From Streptomyces sp. NBC_01465 (GTDB taxonomy: Bacteria; Actinomycetota; Actinomycetes; Streptomycetales; Streptomycetaceae): 64,000 bases of DNA. The notes under the pieces are model-generated. The model was not told the DNA's origin and searched no databases. It was given only the letters and a program-made list of their open reading frames with translations. Positions 24,854-32,940 of the stretch are shown piece after piece. Made by a program: the position numbers and the translations under genes. The DNA lies in contig NZ_CP109467.1 of NCBI RefSeq assembly GCF_036227325.1, forward strand, positions 8,246,001-8,310,000, written 5' to 3'. How positions within the stretch are numbered: position 1 is the first letter of the stretch; each line of letters opens with the position of its first letter.

Positions 24854-25696
24854 ATGCGGATCATCGACGCCCACCACCATGTGTGGGATCTGTCCGTACG
24901 GGACCAGGACTGGATCACCGGTCCCGAACTTGCCCCACTGAGGCGCGACTTCACGCTTGCCGACCTCGAACCCGAGGCGCGCGCGGCCGGGGTCGCGGCC
25001 ACGGTCCTCGTACAGACGGTCACCGTGGCCGAGGAGACCCCGGAATTCCTCGCGCTCGCGGACGGCAGCGACCTGGTCGCCGGGGTCGTCGGCTGGACTG
25101 AACTCACCGCCCCGGACGTGGCCGACACGCTCGCCGCCCTGCGTGAACTCCCCGGCGGGGACCGGCTGGTGGGCATCCGCCACCAGGTGCAGGGTGAGCC
25201 CGACCCCCAGTGGCTGCTCCGGCCGGACGTACAGCGCGGGCTCGCGGCGGTGGCCGCCGCCGGGCTTGCGTACGACCTTCTGGTCCTGCCGCACCAGCTG
25301 CCCGCGGCGGCGAAGGCCGCGGCGCAGCACCCCGAACTCACCTTTGTGCTGGACCACTTGGGCAAGCCGCCGATTGCGTCCGGGACACTGGAGCCCTGGG
25401 CCGAACAGGTGCGGGCGCTCGCCGCCCTCCCCAACACGGTCTGCAAGCTGTCCGGGATGGTCGCCGAGGCCGCATGGGACACCTGGACGGCCGAGGACCT
25501 CCATCCGTACGCCAAGACCGTGCTCGACGCCTTCGGTCCCGACCGGCTGATGTTCGGATCCGACTGGCCGGTGTGCCGTCTGGCGGCCACGTACGGTGAA
25601 GTCCTTGAAGTGGCCCGCACGTTGACGGACGGACTGAGCCCGGACGAGCGTGCGGACGTCTTCGGGGCGACCGCCGCCCGCGTCTACGGAGTCTGA
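24854..25696 (+). CDS. Amidohydrolase-family lactonase, probable L-fucono-1,5-lactonase
   Basis: 280 residues, COG3618-type metal-dependent hydrolase. DAHHHVWD near the N-terminus gives two metal-binding histidines, DHLGKP a third element, and the C-terminal FGSDWPV the catalytic Asp. Members of this subfamily hydrolyse sugar lactones such as L-fucono- and L-rhamnono-lactone. It begins four bases after the mutarotase gene. Enzymes for the following steps (L-fuconate dehydratase and onward) are not in the window. Its 3' end overlaps the convergent anti-sigma-like gene by 13 bases. Confidence 0.87.
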   Translation: MRIIDAHHHVWDLSVRDQDWITGPELAPLRRDFTLADLEPEARAAGVAATVLVQTVTVAEETPEFLALADGSDLVAGVVGWTELTAPDVADTLAALRELPGGDRLVGIRHQVQGEPDPQWLLRPDVQRGLAAVAAAGLAYDLLVLPHQLPAAAKAAAQHPELTFVLDHLGKPPIASGTLEPWAEQVRALAALPNTVCKLSGMVAEAAWDTWTAEDLHPYAKTVLDAFGPDRLMFGSDWPVCRLAATYGEVLEVARTLTDGLSPDERADVFGATAARVYGV

Positions 25697-26340
25697 GGCC
25701 CGACCGACACCAGGCGCTCTCCCGCGGCCGTCCGTACCTCGAAGTGGTCGATGCGCTCCAGCGGGAGGGCCGCCCCGCCCGCGGCCCGGACGGTCTTCCC
25801 GTCCGACGCCGACCAGGTGGCCACCGTCTGCTCCTCGCCACCGCGCCCGACGGCGACCAGGACACAGGTCGTGGCCCGGGGTTCGTCGCGCACGTCAAGA
25901 CCCACCTCCGTGCCCCAGGCGGCGGGCCGCGCCGCGACCACCGCCGACACCCCCGAAGCCGGGTCGGTGGCCGCCCACCGCTGCCCGCCCTCCGCCCCGC
26001 CGGCCCCGGTCCGTACGAGGGCGAAGGCACCGCCCGCGGCCAGCACGACGGCCGCCACCAGCAGCACGAACCGCCGTCTGCGGCCCGTCCTCTGGCGGGC
26101 CTCCACCAGGCCGAGCACCCGGTGCAGCAGCCGCCCGCCGTCCGAGGCCATCGCCTCCGCGCCCGGCGGGGTGCTCCGCGCGTACCAGGCGAGATGAGCC
26201 TCCATCCGCCCGAAATCGCCCAACAGCCCGGCGCAGTAGGGGCAGTCCATGAGGTGGTCCTCGAAGCGGAAGGCCTCGGCCTCGCCGAGTACACCGAGCG
26301 CATAGGCGCCGACGTCGTGATGCGGTTCCAGCGGCCTCAT
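25684..26340 (-). CDS. Membrane-anchored zinc-finger anti-sigma-like protein
   Basis: 218 residues from ATG 26340, which has AGAGGA seven bases upstream; an in-frame start at 26394 is less likely. The N-terminus is a zf-HC2 anti-sigma domain: HHDVGAYALGVL, then a HxxxCxxC zinc motif in EDHLMDCPYC. One membrane helix (about residues 80-100, after RRRR) leads to an extracytoplasmic C-terminal half of about 110 residues. This is the architecture of ECF anti-sigma factors of the RskA/RslA type. No sigma gene is next to it; the nearest is the ECF gene at 30986-31579, 5 kb away. Confidence 0.8.
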   Translation of the reverse strand: MRPLEPHHDVGAYALGVLGEAEAFRFEDHLMDCPYCAGLLGDFGRMEAHLAWYARSTPPGAEAMASDGGRLLHRVLGLVEARQRTGRRRRFVLLVAAVVLAAGGAFALVRTGAGGAEGGQRWAATDPASGVSAVVAARPAAWGTEVGLDVRDEPRATTCVLVAVGRGGEEQTVATWSASDGKTVRAAGGAALPLERIDHFEVRTAAGERLVSVGPQTP

Positions 26341-26398
26341 GCCTCGTCCTCTCAGCTCACCACCAGGTACGCACCCGGCCGCCGAATCACTCACCCCT

Positions 26399-26404
26399 TA
26401 CACT
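26399..26404 (+). promoter_or_regulatory. -10 element TACACT, leaderless start of the LytTR gene
   Basis: TACACT ends eight bases before the ATG at 26413 and no Shine-Dalgarno sequence is present. The identical hexamer TACACT (27198-27203) stands seven bases before the next gene's ATG at 27211. No convincing -35 is seen in either case. Confidence 0.45.
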
Positions 26405-26412
26405 CCGGCCTC

Positions 26413-27165
26413 ATGCTGCGCGTACTGGCCGTCGACGACGAGGAACCGGCCCTCGAAGAACTTCTCTACCTGCTCCGCTCCGACCCCCGGATACGCAGCG
26501 CCGAGGGCGCCACCAGCGCCACCGAGGCGCTGCGCCGTATCGGCGACGCCCTCGGCGCCGGACCCGAAGACGACAACGCCATCGACGTCGCCTTCCTCGA
26601 CATCCACATGGCCGGCCTCACCGGACTCGACATCGCACGCCTCCTCGCCGGCTTCGCCCGGCCCCCGCTCATCGTCTTCGTCACCGCCCACGAGGGCTTC
26701 GCGGTCCAGGCCTTCGACCTCAAGGCCGTCGACTACGTCCTCAAGCCCGTCCGCCGCGAGCGCCTCGCCGAGGCCGTACGACGCGTCGCCGAACAAGTCG
26801 GCAGCGGCCCGGCCCCCGTCCTGGACACCGCCGCCGACCAGATCCCCGTCGAACTGGGCGGAATCATCCGCTTCCTCGCGGTCGCCGACATCGCCTACGC
26901 CGAGGCCCAGGGCGACTACGCCCGCCTGCACACCGCCGAAGGCAGCCACCTCGTCCGCATCCCGCTCACCACGCTGGAGGAGCGCTGGCGCTCGCGAGGA
27001 TTCGTACGCATTCACCGCAGCCACCTCGTCGCGCTCTCCCGTATCGACGAACTGCGCCTCGACGCGGGCTCCATGAGCGTCCGCATCGGCGCGGCCGAAC
27101 TCCCCGTCAGCCGCCGCCACGCCCGCACCCTGCGCGACCTGCTCCTGCGGCAGGCCGGTCGCTGA
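26413..27165 (+). CDS. LytTR-type two-component response regulator
   Basis: 250 residues. Receiver domain (1-125) with the acidic pair in AVDDEE, the phosphoacceptor Asp63 in VAFLDIHMAGLTG, Thr/Ala switch FVTAHE and Lys in YVLKPV. The C-terminal half is a LytTR DNA-binding domain: DIAYAEAQGDYARLHT, then GFVRIHRSHLVALSRI and the final ELPVSRRHARTLRDLL. It regulates by binding pairs of short repeats. The cognate kinase is the LytS-like protein three genes on, and the two genes in between encode a small membrane protein and a symporter, so uptake of a carboxylate is the likely target. Confidence 0.92.
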   Translation: MLRVLAVDDEEPALEELLYLLRSDPRIRSAEGATSATEALRRIGDALGAGPEDDNAIDVAFLDIHMAGLTGLDIARLLAGFARPPLIVFVTAHEGFAVQAFDLKAVDYVLKPVRRERLAEAVRRVAEQVGSGPAPVLDTAADQIPVELGGIIRFLAVADIAYAEAQGDYARLHTAEGSHLVRIPLTTLEERWRSRGFVRIHRSHLVALSRIDELRLDAGSMSVRIGAAELPVSRRHARTLRDLLLRQAGR

Positions 27166-27210
27166 CCAGGCCCTTCCCGACACCCCGACCGCTTGCGTAC
27201 ACTCCGCGCC

Positions 27211-27573
27211 ATGTCCGTAGAGCCCGCACCCCGACGCGAGCGCGTGACGGGCGAGCCCCGGCGCGTGCGACCGCTGCCCCGCTACCGCGCCCAGTCGGAG
27301 ATCGACGAACAGACCGCACTCGGCGGCGCCTACGTACGCTCGCTCATCCGCAGCCAACTGCGAGCCGGACTGAGCGCGTTCGCGTTCCTCGCCCTCCTCG
27401 CCGGCACCCTCCCGCTGGCCTTCGCCGCACTGCGCAGCTCCACCGCGGTCTGGCTGGTCCTCGGCTTCGGTGCGTACCCGCTGCTCGTCCTCATCGCCTG
27501 GTGGTACGTCCGCAGGGCCGAGCGCAACGAGCGCGACTTCGCCCGACTCGTGAAGGGACGCCCCGCCGCGTGA
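27211..27573 (+). CDS. Small two-helix membrane protein (DUF485-like)
   Basis: 120 residues: a charged cytoplasmic N-terminus of about 45 residues, two membrane helices (about 55-75 and 82-102, the second ending in IAWWYVRRAERNERDF) and a short basic tail. Size, topology and position directly before an acetate-type symporter match the DUF485/YjcH proteins that accompany ActP. The accessory role is inferred; no catalytic residue is apparent. Its stop codon overlaps the symporter start (GTGA). Confidence 0.75.
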   Translation: MSVEPAPRRERVTGEPRRVRPLPRYRAQSEIDEQTALGGAYVRSLIRSQLRAGLSAFAFLALLAGTLPLAFAALRSSTAVWLVLGFGAYPLLVLIAWWYVRRAERNERDFARLVKGRPAA

Positions 27574-29051
27574 GCCAGGCCTATGCGGTGGTGGCGGTGA
27601 CCGTCGTCGTCCTCGCCACCGTCCTCATCGGCGGCTTCGGCCTGCGCATATCCCGCACCACCTCGGACTTCTACGTCGCCTCGCGCACGGTGGGCCCACG
27701 CCTCAACGCCGCCGCGATCAGCGGCGAATACCTCTCCGCCGCCTCCTTCCTCGGCATCGCGGGCCTCGTCCTCGTCCACGGCCCCGACATGCTCTGGTAC
27801 CCGGTCGGCTACACCGCCGGCTACCTGGTCCTCCTGCTCTTCGTCGCGGCCCCGCTGCGCCGCTCCGGTGCGTACACCCTGCCCGACTTCGCCGAGGGCC
27901 GCCTGGAGTCGCAGACCGTACGCCGGCTGGTGAGCGCCTTCGTCATCGGCGCGGGCTGGCTCTACCTCGTGCCCCAACTCCAGGGCGCAGGGCTCACATT
28001 GGCGATCCTCACCGGCGCCCCCGACTGGCTCGGTCCGGCCATCGTCGCCACCGTCGTCGTCCTCGCGGTCGCCGCAGGCGGCATGCGCTCCATCACCTTC
28101 GTCCAGGCCTTCCAGTACTGGCTGAAACTCACCGCCCTCCTGGTCCCCGCCCTCTTCCTGGTCCTGGCCTGGCAGCACGACGGCCGCCCGCACATCCCGG
28201 CCGGTGCACCCGCCGCCGTCCCCGCACTCGCCATCGCGGGCAGCCTCGGCCGGGCCGACCACCCGCTCTACGCGACCTACGGACTGATCGTCGCGACCTT
28301 CCTCGGCACCATGGGTCTGCCGCACGTCGTCGTCCGCTTCTACACCAGCCCCGACGGTCGCTCCGCCCGCCGCACGACCGTTGTCGTCCTCGCCCTCATC
28401 GGCGTCTTCTATCTGCTGCCGCCCGTCTACGGAGCGCTCGGCCGCCTGTACGCCTCCGAGCTCTCCCTCACCGGGGACGCGGACGCCGCCGTACTGCTCC
28501 TGCCCGGGCGGCTCATCGGCGGCACCGGCGGAGACCTCCTCGGCGCACTGGTCGCGGGCGGCGCCTTCGCCGCGTTCCTCTCGACCGCCTCCGGCCTGAC
28601 CATGGCCGTCGCGGGCGTCCTCACCCAAGAGTCCCGCGGCGTACGCCACTTCCGCCTCGCCACCCTGCTCGCCATGGCGATACCCCTGGCGGGGGCCCTG
28701 CTGACCACCGGTGTCCCGGTCGCCGACGCCGTCGGCATGGCCTTCGCCGTCTCCGCCTCGTCCTTCTGCCCGCTGCTCGTCCTCGGCATCTGGTGGCGGC
28801 GGCTCACCCCGCCGGGCGCCGTCGCTGGACTCCTCCTCGGCGGCGGCTCCGCACTGATCGCCGTCTCGGTCACGATGAGCGGCGCCGTCCCGCCGGGCTG
28901 GGCCCACACGCTGCTCGCCTGGCCCGCCGTCTGGTCGGTCCCCGTCGGCTTCCTCGCCATGGTGCTGGTGTCGCTGGCCACCCCGGCCCGGATACCGGCC
29001 GGCACGCACGCCGCCATGACCCGCTTCCACCTCCCCGAGGCGCTGCGATGA
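27570..29051 (+). CDS. Sodium:solute symporter, acetate/monocarboxylate type (ActP/MctC-like)
   Basis: 493 residues with about 13 membrane helices and the SSS-family fold: DFYVASRTVGPRLNAAAISGEYLSA-type first repeat (sodium-site Ser residues), a YPVGYTAGYLVLL helix, GGMRSITFVQAFQYW, and TMGLPHVVVRFYTSPDGRSAR, which is characteristic of the cation acetate symporter subgroup. It probably imports acetate, pyruvate or propionate with a cation. It sits between a DUF485-like gene and a LytS-like kinase, both overlapping it by four bases, so the symporter and its sensor are made together; the transporter itself may act as co-sensor. Confidence 0.9.
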   Translation: MSQAYAVVAVTVVVLATVLIGGFGLRISRTTSDFYVASRTVGPRLNAAAISGEYLSAASFLGIAGLVLVHGPDMLWYPVGYTAGYLVLLLFVAAPLRRSGAYTLPDFAEGRLESQTVRRLVSAFVIGAGWLYLVPQLQGAGLTLAILTGAPDWLGPAIVATVVVLAVAAGGMRSITFVQAFQYWLKLTALLVPALFLVLAWQHDGRPHIPAGAPAAVPALAIAGSLGRADHPLYATYGLIVATFLGTMGLPHVVVRFYTSPDGRSARRTTVVVLALIGVFYLLPPVYGALGRLYASELSLTGDADAAVLLLPGRLIGGTGGDLLGALVAGGAFAAFLSTASGLTMAVAGVLTQESRGVRHFRLATLLAMAIPLAGALLTTGVPVADAVGMAFAVSASSFCPLLVLGIWWRRLTPPGAVAGLLLGGGSALIAVSVTMSGAVPPGWAHTLLAWPAVWSVPVGFLAMVLVSLATPARIPAGTHAAMTRFHLPEALR

Positions 29052-30238
29052 GCGGGGAGGCGGCCGCCGCGCTGATCGTGCTGGGCCCGCTGCTGCTCGC
29101 CGGAGGGTTCGTCCTCGGGCGCCGTACCGCACGTCCTTCCCGTACGAGCGACGTCGGCACCCCCGTGGAGCGCGCCACCTTCGAGACCCTGCACACCGCA
29201 TCCCTTGCCGCGCCTCCGCTGCGCGCCGGGCTCACCGAGGAGAGCGCCCGCAAGGCCGCGCGCAGGCTCCGCTCCCTGCTCGGCACCGACGCCCTGTGCC
29301 TCACCGACGGCGAGCAGGTCCTCGCCTGGGACGGGGCGGGGGACCACCACGCACCGCAGCTCATGGGCCAGGTCGCGGGCCTCCTGCACACCGGCCGCGA
29401 CACGGCGTTCACCAGCGCCTGCGACGACCTGGACTGCCCCCTGCGTTGGGCGGTCGCGGTTCCGCTGACCGTCGACCACCGGGTGCTCGGCTCGCTGGTC
29501 GCCTACGCGCCGCGCGAGTCCGCGGTCCTCGCCCGCGCGGCCGGCGAGGTGGCCCGCTGGGTCTCCGTACAGCTGGAGCTCGCCGAACTTGACCGCTCCC
29601 GCACCCAGTTGATCGAAGCGGAGATCAAAGCGCTGCGCGCCCAGATCTCCCCGCACTTCATCTTCAACTCCCTCGCCGCCATCGCCTCGTTCGTACGGAC
29701 CGACCCCGAGCGCGCCCGCGAACTCCTGCTGGAATTCGCCGACTTCACCCGCTACTCCTTCCGCAGGCGCGGCGACTTCACCACCCTCGCCGACGAACTG
29801 CACTCCATCGACCAGTACTTGGCGCTGGTACGGGCCCGTTTCGGATCGCGCCTGAGCGTCACCCTCCAGGTCGCACCGGAAGTCCTGCCCGTCGCCCTGC
29901 CCTTCCTCTGTCTGCAGCCCCTCGTCGAGAACGCCGTCAAACACGGGCTCGAAGGCGCCGTCGACAGCAGCCGCATCACCATCAGCGCGCTCGACGCCGG
30001 AGCCGAGGCCGAAGTGGTCATCGAGGACGACGGCACCGGGATGGAGCCGGAGCGGCTGCGCTCCATCCTGCGCGGCGAGGGCGGTGCCTCCTCCGGCATC
30101 GGCCTGCTCAACGTGGACGAGCGGCTGCGCCAGGTCTACGGAGACGCCTACGGCCTGGTCATCGACACGGGCGCCGGAGCGGGCATGAAAGTCACGCTGC
30201 GCATACCGAAGTACCGTGCGGGCGTGCACGGTTCGTAA
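29048..30238 (+). CDS. LytS-like sensor histidine kinase
   Basis: 396 residues: one N-terminal membrane helix (about 5-25), a GAF-like sensor region (about 50-175), the His_kinase core with the phosphorylated His203 in QISPHFIFNSL, and an ATPase domain with PLVENAVKHGL (N box), EDDGTGM and SGIGLLNVDERL (G boxes). Many LytS proteins have five to six membrane helices; this one has only one and relies on the GAF domain. The ATG overlaps the symporter stop as ATGA. It should phosphorylate the LytTR regulator of the same cluster. Confidence 0.9.
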   Translation: MSGEAAAALIVLGPLLLAGGFVLGRRTARPSRTSDVGTPVERATFETLHTASLAAPPLRAGLTEESARKAARRLRSLLGTDALCLTDGEQVLAWDGAGDHHAPQLMGQVAGLLHTGRDTAFTSACDDLDCPLRWAVAVPLTVDHRVLGSLVAYAPRESAVLARAAGEVARWVSVQLELAELDRSRTQLIEAEIKALRAQISPHFIFNSLAAIASFVRTDPERARELLLEFADFTRYSFRRRGDFTTLADELHSIDQYLALVRARFGSRLSVTLQVAPEVLPVALPFLCLQPLVENAVKHGLEGAVDSSRITISALDAGAEAEVVIEDDGTGMEPERLRSILRGEGGASSGIGLLNVDERLRQVYGDAYGLVIDTGAGAGMKVTLRIPKYRAGVHGS

Positions 30239-30252
30239 CCCCCCCGGCCTGC

Positions 30253-30741
30253 TCAGAACAGGGTGATCGCCAGATGCCCCAGCGGCAGCCCCAGCTGCCA
30301 GGCCGGAGTCCACACCTGCGGTCCGTCCTCGACCTCGGGCACCACCCCGGGCACCACGGCGTCGAGATCGGCCGCGAGCAGCTCGGTCTCCTCCAGCCAC
30401 CGCCAGGCCGTCCGCGCCAGCGGCAGATCGGGCCCGTTCCCGTCCTCCCGCTCCTGCAGCTGATCGAGCCGTCGGCAGACCCACTCACGCCACCGGGTGT
30501 TGTACGCGGTGAGCGCCAGCCACTCGTCGAGACGGGCCACCACCCGGGCACCGCCGACCGCACCGTCCGACAGGAAGATCGTCAGCGCGAGCGCATCACG
30601 CCCCGCCCGGAACTCCAGTGTCGTGGGCGGCATCAGATCACCCGTGCGCAGTAATTCGTCGGCGATGTACTCGGCGTACATCCATGCCATCGGCACCAGT
30701 AGTCCTTCACCACTGGTCCCGTTCTTACTCTCGGGACGCAT
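30253..30741 (-). CDS. Conserved hypothetical protein, 162 residues
   Basis: I do not recognise the family. The protein is soluble, acidic and Trp-rich, without signal peptide or cysteine pairs. An all-helical middle part (RLDEWLALTAYNTRWREW, then RLDQLQERED) follows a short N-terminal beta region with TTLEFRAGRDALALTIFLSD. Codon bias is good throughout and the start at 30741 is reasonable. It is convergent with the kinase gene (14-bp gap). A role cannot be proposed from context. Confidence 0.65.
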   Translation of the reverse strand: MRPESKNGTSGEGLLVPMAWMYAEYIADELLRTGDLMPPTTLEFRAGRDALALTIFLSDGAVGGARVVARLDEWLALTAYNTRWREWVCRRLDQLQEREDGNGPDLPLARTAWRWLEETELLAADLDAVVPGVVPEVEDGPQVWTPAWQLGLPLGHLAITLF

Positions 30742-30848
30742 CCCGTCTCGCCTCTTTCATCTCTCGACCAGGCAACTCCGTGGAGCATTGAACCGGGACG
30801 GGAGCCGCCCCGTGGCCAGAAGGACAGGATTCGTCATCGAAGGCGAGG

Positions 30849-31064
30849 ATGCCCATGACCGACGCACCCCCGCCGGGCCCCCATGTGCGGCCGCTCCTCG
30901 GCGCGTACGTACTGAGCGCGCTCGCGCCCGACGAGGACAGCCGGGTGGCAGCCCATCTCCAGGCCTGCGACGCCTGCGGAGCCGCCTATCTGGAGGTCGC
31001 CGAGGCCCCGTCACTGCTCGCGCTCTCCAGCGAGGAGGAACTGCTCGGGGACGAGGAGCCGTAA
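30849..31064 (+). CDS. Zinc-finger domain-only anti-sigma-like protein
   Basis: 71 residues (69 if ATG 30855 is used; GAGG lies six bases before it). The sequence is the zf-HC2 domain of ECF anti-sigma factors and nothing more: RPLLGAYVLSALAPDEDSR then AAHLQACDACGAAYLE with the HxxxCxxC zinc motif, and a short acidic tail. Normal anti-sigma proteins continue with a membrane helix and sensor domain. The last 79 bases are antisense to the end of the ECF sigma gene. It may be a soluble redox-sensing anti-sigma factor for that sigma or a remnant. Confidence 0.7.
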   Translation: MPMTDAPPPGPHVRPLLGAYVLSALAPDEDSRVAAHLQACDACGAAYLEVAEAPSLLALSSEEELLGDEEP

Positions 31065-31579
31065 CCGGGCAGCCGGCGCCCCAGCACCCGAAGGGCGTAG
31101 TACGAACGGGACTTGACGGTCCCCGCCGGTATCCCGAGGACCTCGGCCGCTTCGTTGACGCTCAGCCCGCGGAAGTAGATCTGCACCAGCACGGCCCGGT
31201 GCTCGGGACTCAGCGCCCGCACCGCCTCCCGTACGTCCAGCGCCGCAGCCGACCGCTCCGTGAGGTCCCCGGCGGCCGCGGTGGACTCCAGGACGCCGTC
31301 GTGCACCTCGGTGGGGCGGGCCAGCCGGGAGCGCCGTGCGTCGATCGCCAGTCTGCGTCCGACGGTGAACAGCCAGGGCCGCATGGACTCGTGGGGCCCG
31401 TCGAACGCCTCGGGATGCTGCCAGGCGCGCACCAGCGTCTCCTGCAGCAGATCCTCGGCGCGCTGCCGGTCCCCGTAGGTGAGACCCAGCAGGAAGTGCA
31501 GCAGTGCCCGCCCGTGCACACGCTGCAGTTCGACGAGGGCGTGTTCGTCGGTGCCTCGGGATGTCGAAGTGATGGTCAC
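30986..31579 (-). CDS. ECF-family RNA polymerase sigma factor
   Basis: 197 residues from GTG 31579; frames open upstream of that carry no sigma homology. Region 2 is complete (LLHFLLGLTYGD, then AEDLLQETLVRAWQHPEAFD) and region 4 too (LSPEHRAVLVQIYFRGLSV, EVLGIPAGTVKSR). It resembles the SigK/SigL group of ECF factors. The final 26 residues are a Ser/Ala-rich tail encoded opposite the zinc-finger gene and are probably not part of the folded protein. ECF genes usually sit upstream of their anti-sigma gene on the same strand; here the only zinc-finger gene is convergent. It should direct a small stress regulon. Confidence 0.85.
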   Translation of the reverse strand: MTITSTSRGTDEHALVELQRVHGRALLHFLLGLTYGDRQRAEDLLQETLVRAWQHPEAFDGPHESMRPWLFTVGRRLAIDARRSRLARPTEVHDGVLESTAAAGDLTERSAAALDVREAVRALSPEHRAVLVQIYFRGLSVNEAAEVLGIPAGTVKSRSYYALRVLGRRLPGYGSSSPSSSSSLESASSDGASATSR

Positions 31580-31731
31580 GGGCGTATGGCAGCGCAGCAG
31601 GGCGGTCGGCGACAGCGCTTGCGCAACGCTGTGCGACAAGCGGTTGAACGGTGCGACGAGCGGCACGCCGAACGGTCGCAGCGTCGGCCGTGATGCTTGA
31701 CCATTGGCCCTCCCACCGGCCCAATTCGGAT

Positions 31732-32937
31732 ATGACGAAGCGCATGCCACAGCGGCTGGCCGCGGCGGCCGCCGTACTCCTTGCGGCCACGACGGCCTGC
31801 ACCGCCGGGCACGAGACCGCACGCCCCGCCCCGCACCACGCGCACCAGGACTCCGAACGCCCGGCCTCACCGGGCGCGGGCGGCGGACCGGCCGCGCAGC
31901 GCGGGTTCACGCTGGTGGCGACGGGCGACGTACTTCCGCACACGTCGGTCATCGAGCGCGCGCACCAGGACGCGCACGGCCGCGGCTACGACTTCCGGCC
32001 CATGCTCGCCGCGGTGAAACCCCTCGTCTCCCACGCCGACCTGGCGATCTGTCACATGGAGACGGTGTACGGCGCGAACGGCGGCCCGTACACCGGCTGG
32101 CCCACCTTCAAGTCCCCGCCCCAGGTGGCCGCCGCGCTCGCGGCCACCGGCTACGACTCCTGCTCGGCCGCCTCCAACCACACCCTCGACGCAGGGTCCG
32201 CCGGGATCCGCAGGACCCTGGGGGCACTCGACGCGGCGGGCATCGCCCACACGGGTTCGGGCCGTACGGCGGCCGAATCGGCGCGGCCCGCCTGGCTCAA
32301 GGGCGGCAGCGCCAAGGTCGCCCAGCTCGCGTACACCTACGACACGAACGGCATCCCGGCCCCCGAAGGACAGCCCTGGGCGGTCCACCTCATCGACGAG
32401 CGGCAGATCGTCGCCGATGCCAGGGCGGCGCGCAAGGCGGGCGCGGACGTGGTGGTGGTGAGCATCCACTGGGGAACGGAGTGGCAGGACGCCCCGAACG
32501 ACCAGCAGTTGAGCCTCGGGCGCGCGCTCACCGCGTCGAAGACCGCGGGCCGCCCCGACATCGATCTGATCCTCGGCACGCACGCGCACATCCCGCAGGC
32601 GTACGAGAAGGTCAACGGAACCTGGATCATCTACGGCATGGGCGACCAGATCGCAGGCGAGATGTTCAACCCCACCGGCGCCCAGGACGACCGCGGCAAC
32701 GAGAGCTCCATCGGCCGCTTCACCTTTGCTCCGCCCGCGAAGAAGGGCGGCCGCTGGACGGTGGCGAAGGCGGAGTTCGTCCCGCAGTGGATGAACCTCC
32801 GCACCGGCCGCGTCGTGCTGTGCCTGCCCGGGGGCAGGCCCCGGAGCCCCGGGTACTGTCCCGTGGCAGGTGCGATCCGCAAGGCGGTGCTGAGCAGGGG
32901 AGCGGCGGCCGACGGCCTGACCATGGCCAGGAGCTGA
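31732..32937 (+). CDS. CapA-family (PGA_cap) lipoprotein
   Basis: 401 residues. A short signal peptide with the lipobox ATTAC (Cys at about residue 23) and a His/Pro-rich linker lead to a metallophosphatase-like CapA domain: VATGDVLPHTSV, DLAICHMETV, ASNHTLDAG, VSIHWGTEW and LILGTHAHIPQ supply the metal-binding Asp and His residues. CapA was first linked to poly-gamma-glutamate synthesis, but no pgs genes are here, so it is better viewed as a secreted hydrolase of unknown substrate. TTGACC at 31697 and CCCAAT 17 bases later would start transcription at about the ATG, suggesting a leaderless message. Confidence 0.88.
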   Translation: MTKRMPQRLAAAAAVLLAATTACTAGHETARPAPHHAHQDSERPASPGAGGGPAAQRGFTLVATGDVLPHTSVIERAHQDAHGRGYDFRPMLAAVKPLVSHADLAICHMETVYGANGGPYTGWPTFKSPPQVAAALAATGYDSCSAASNHTLDAGSAGIRRTLGALDAAGIAHTGSGRTAAESARPAWLKGGSAKVAQLAYTYDTNGIPAPEGQPWAVHLIDERQIVADARAARKAGADVVVVSIHWGTEWQDAPNDQQLSLGRALTASKTAGRPDIDLILGTHAHIPQAYEKVNGTWIIYGMGDQIAGEMFNPTGAQDDRGNESSIGRFTFAPPAKKGGRWTVAKAEFVPQWMNLRTGRVVLCLPGGRPRSPGYCPVAGAIRKAVLSRGAAADGLTMARS

Positions 32938-32940
32938 CCG

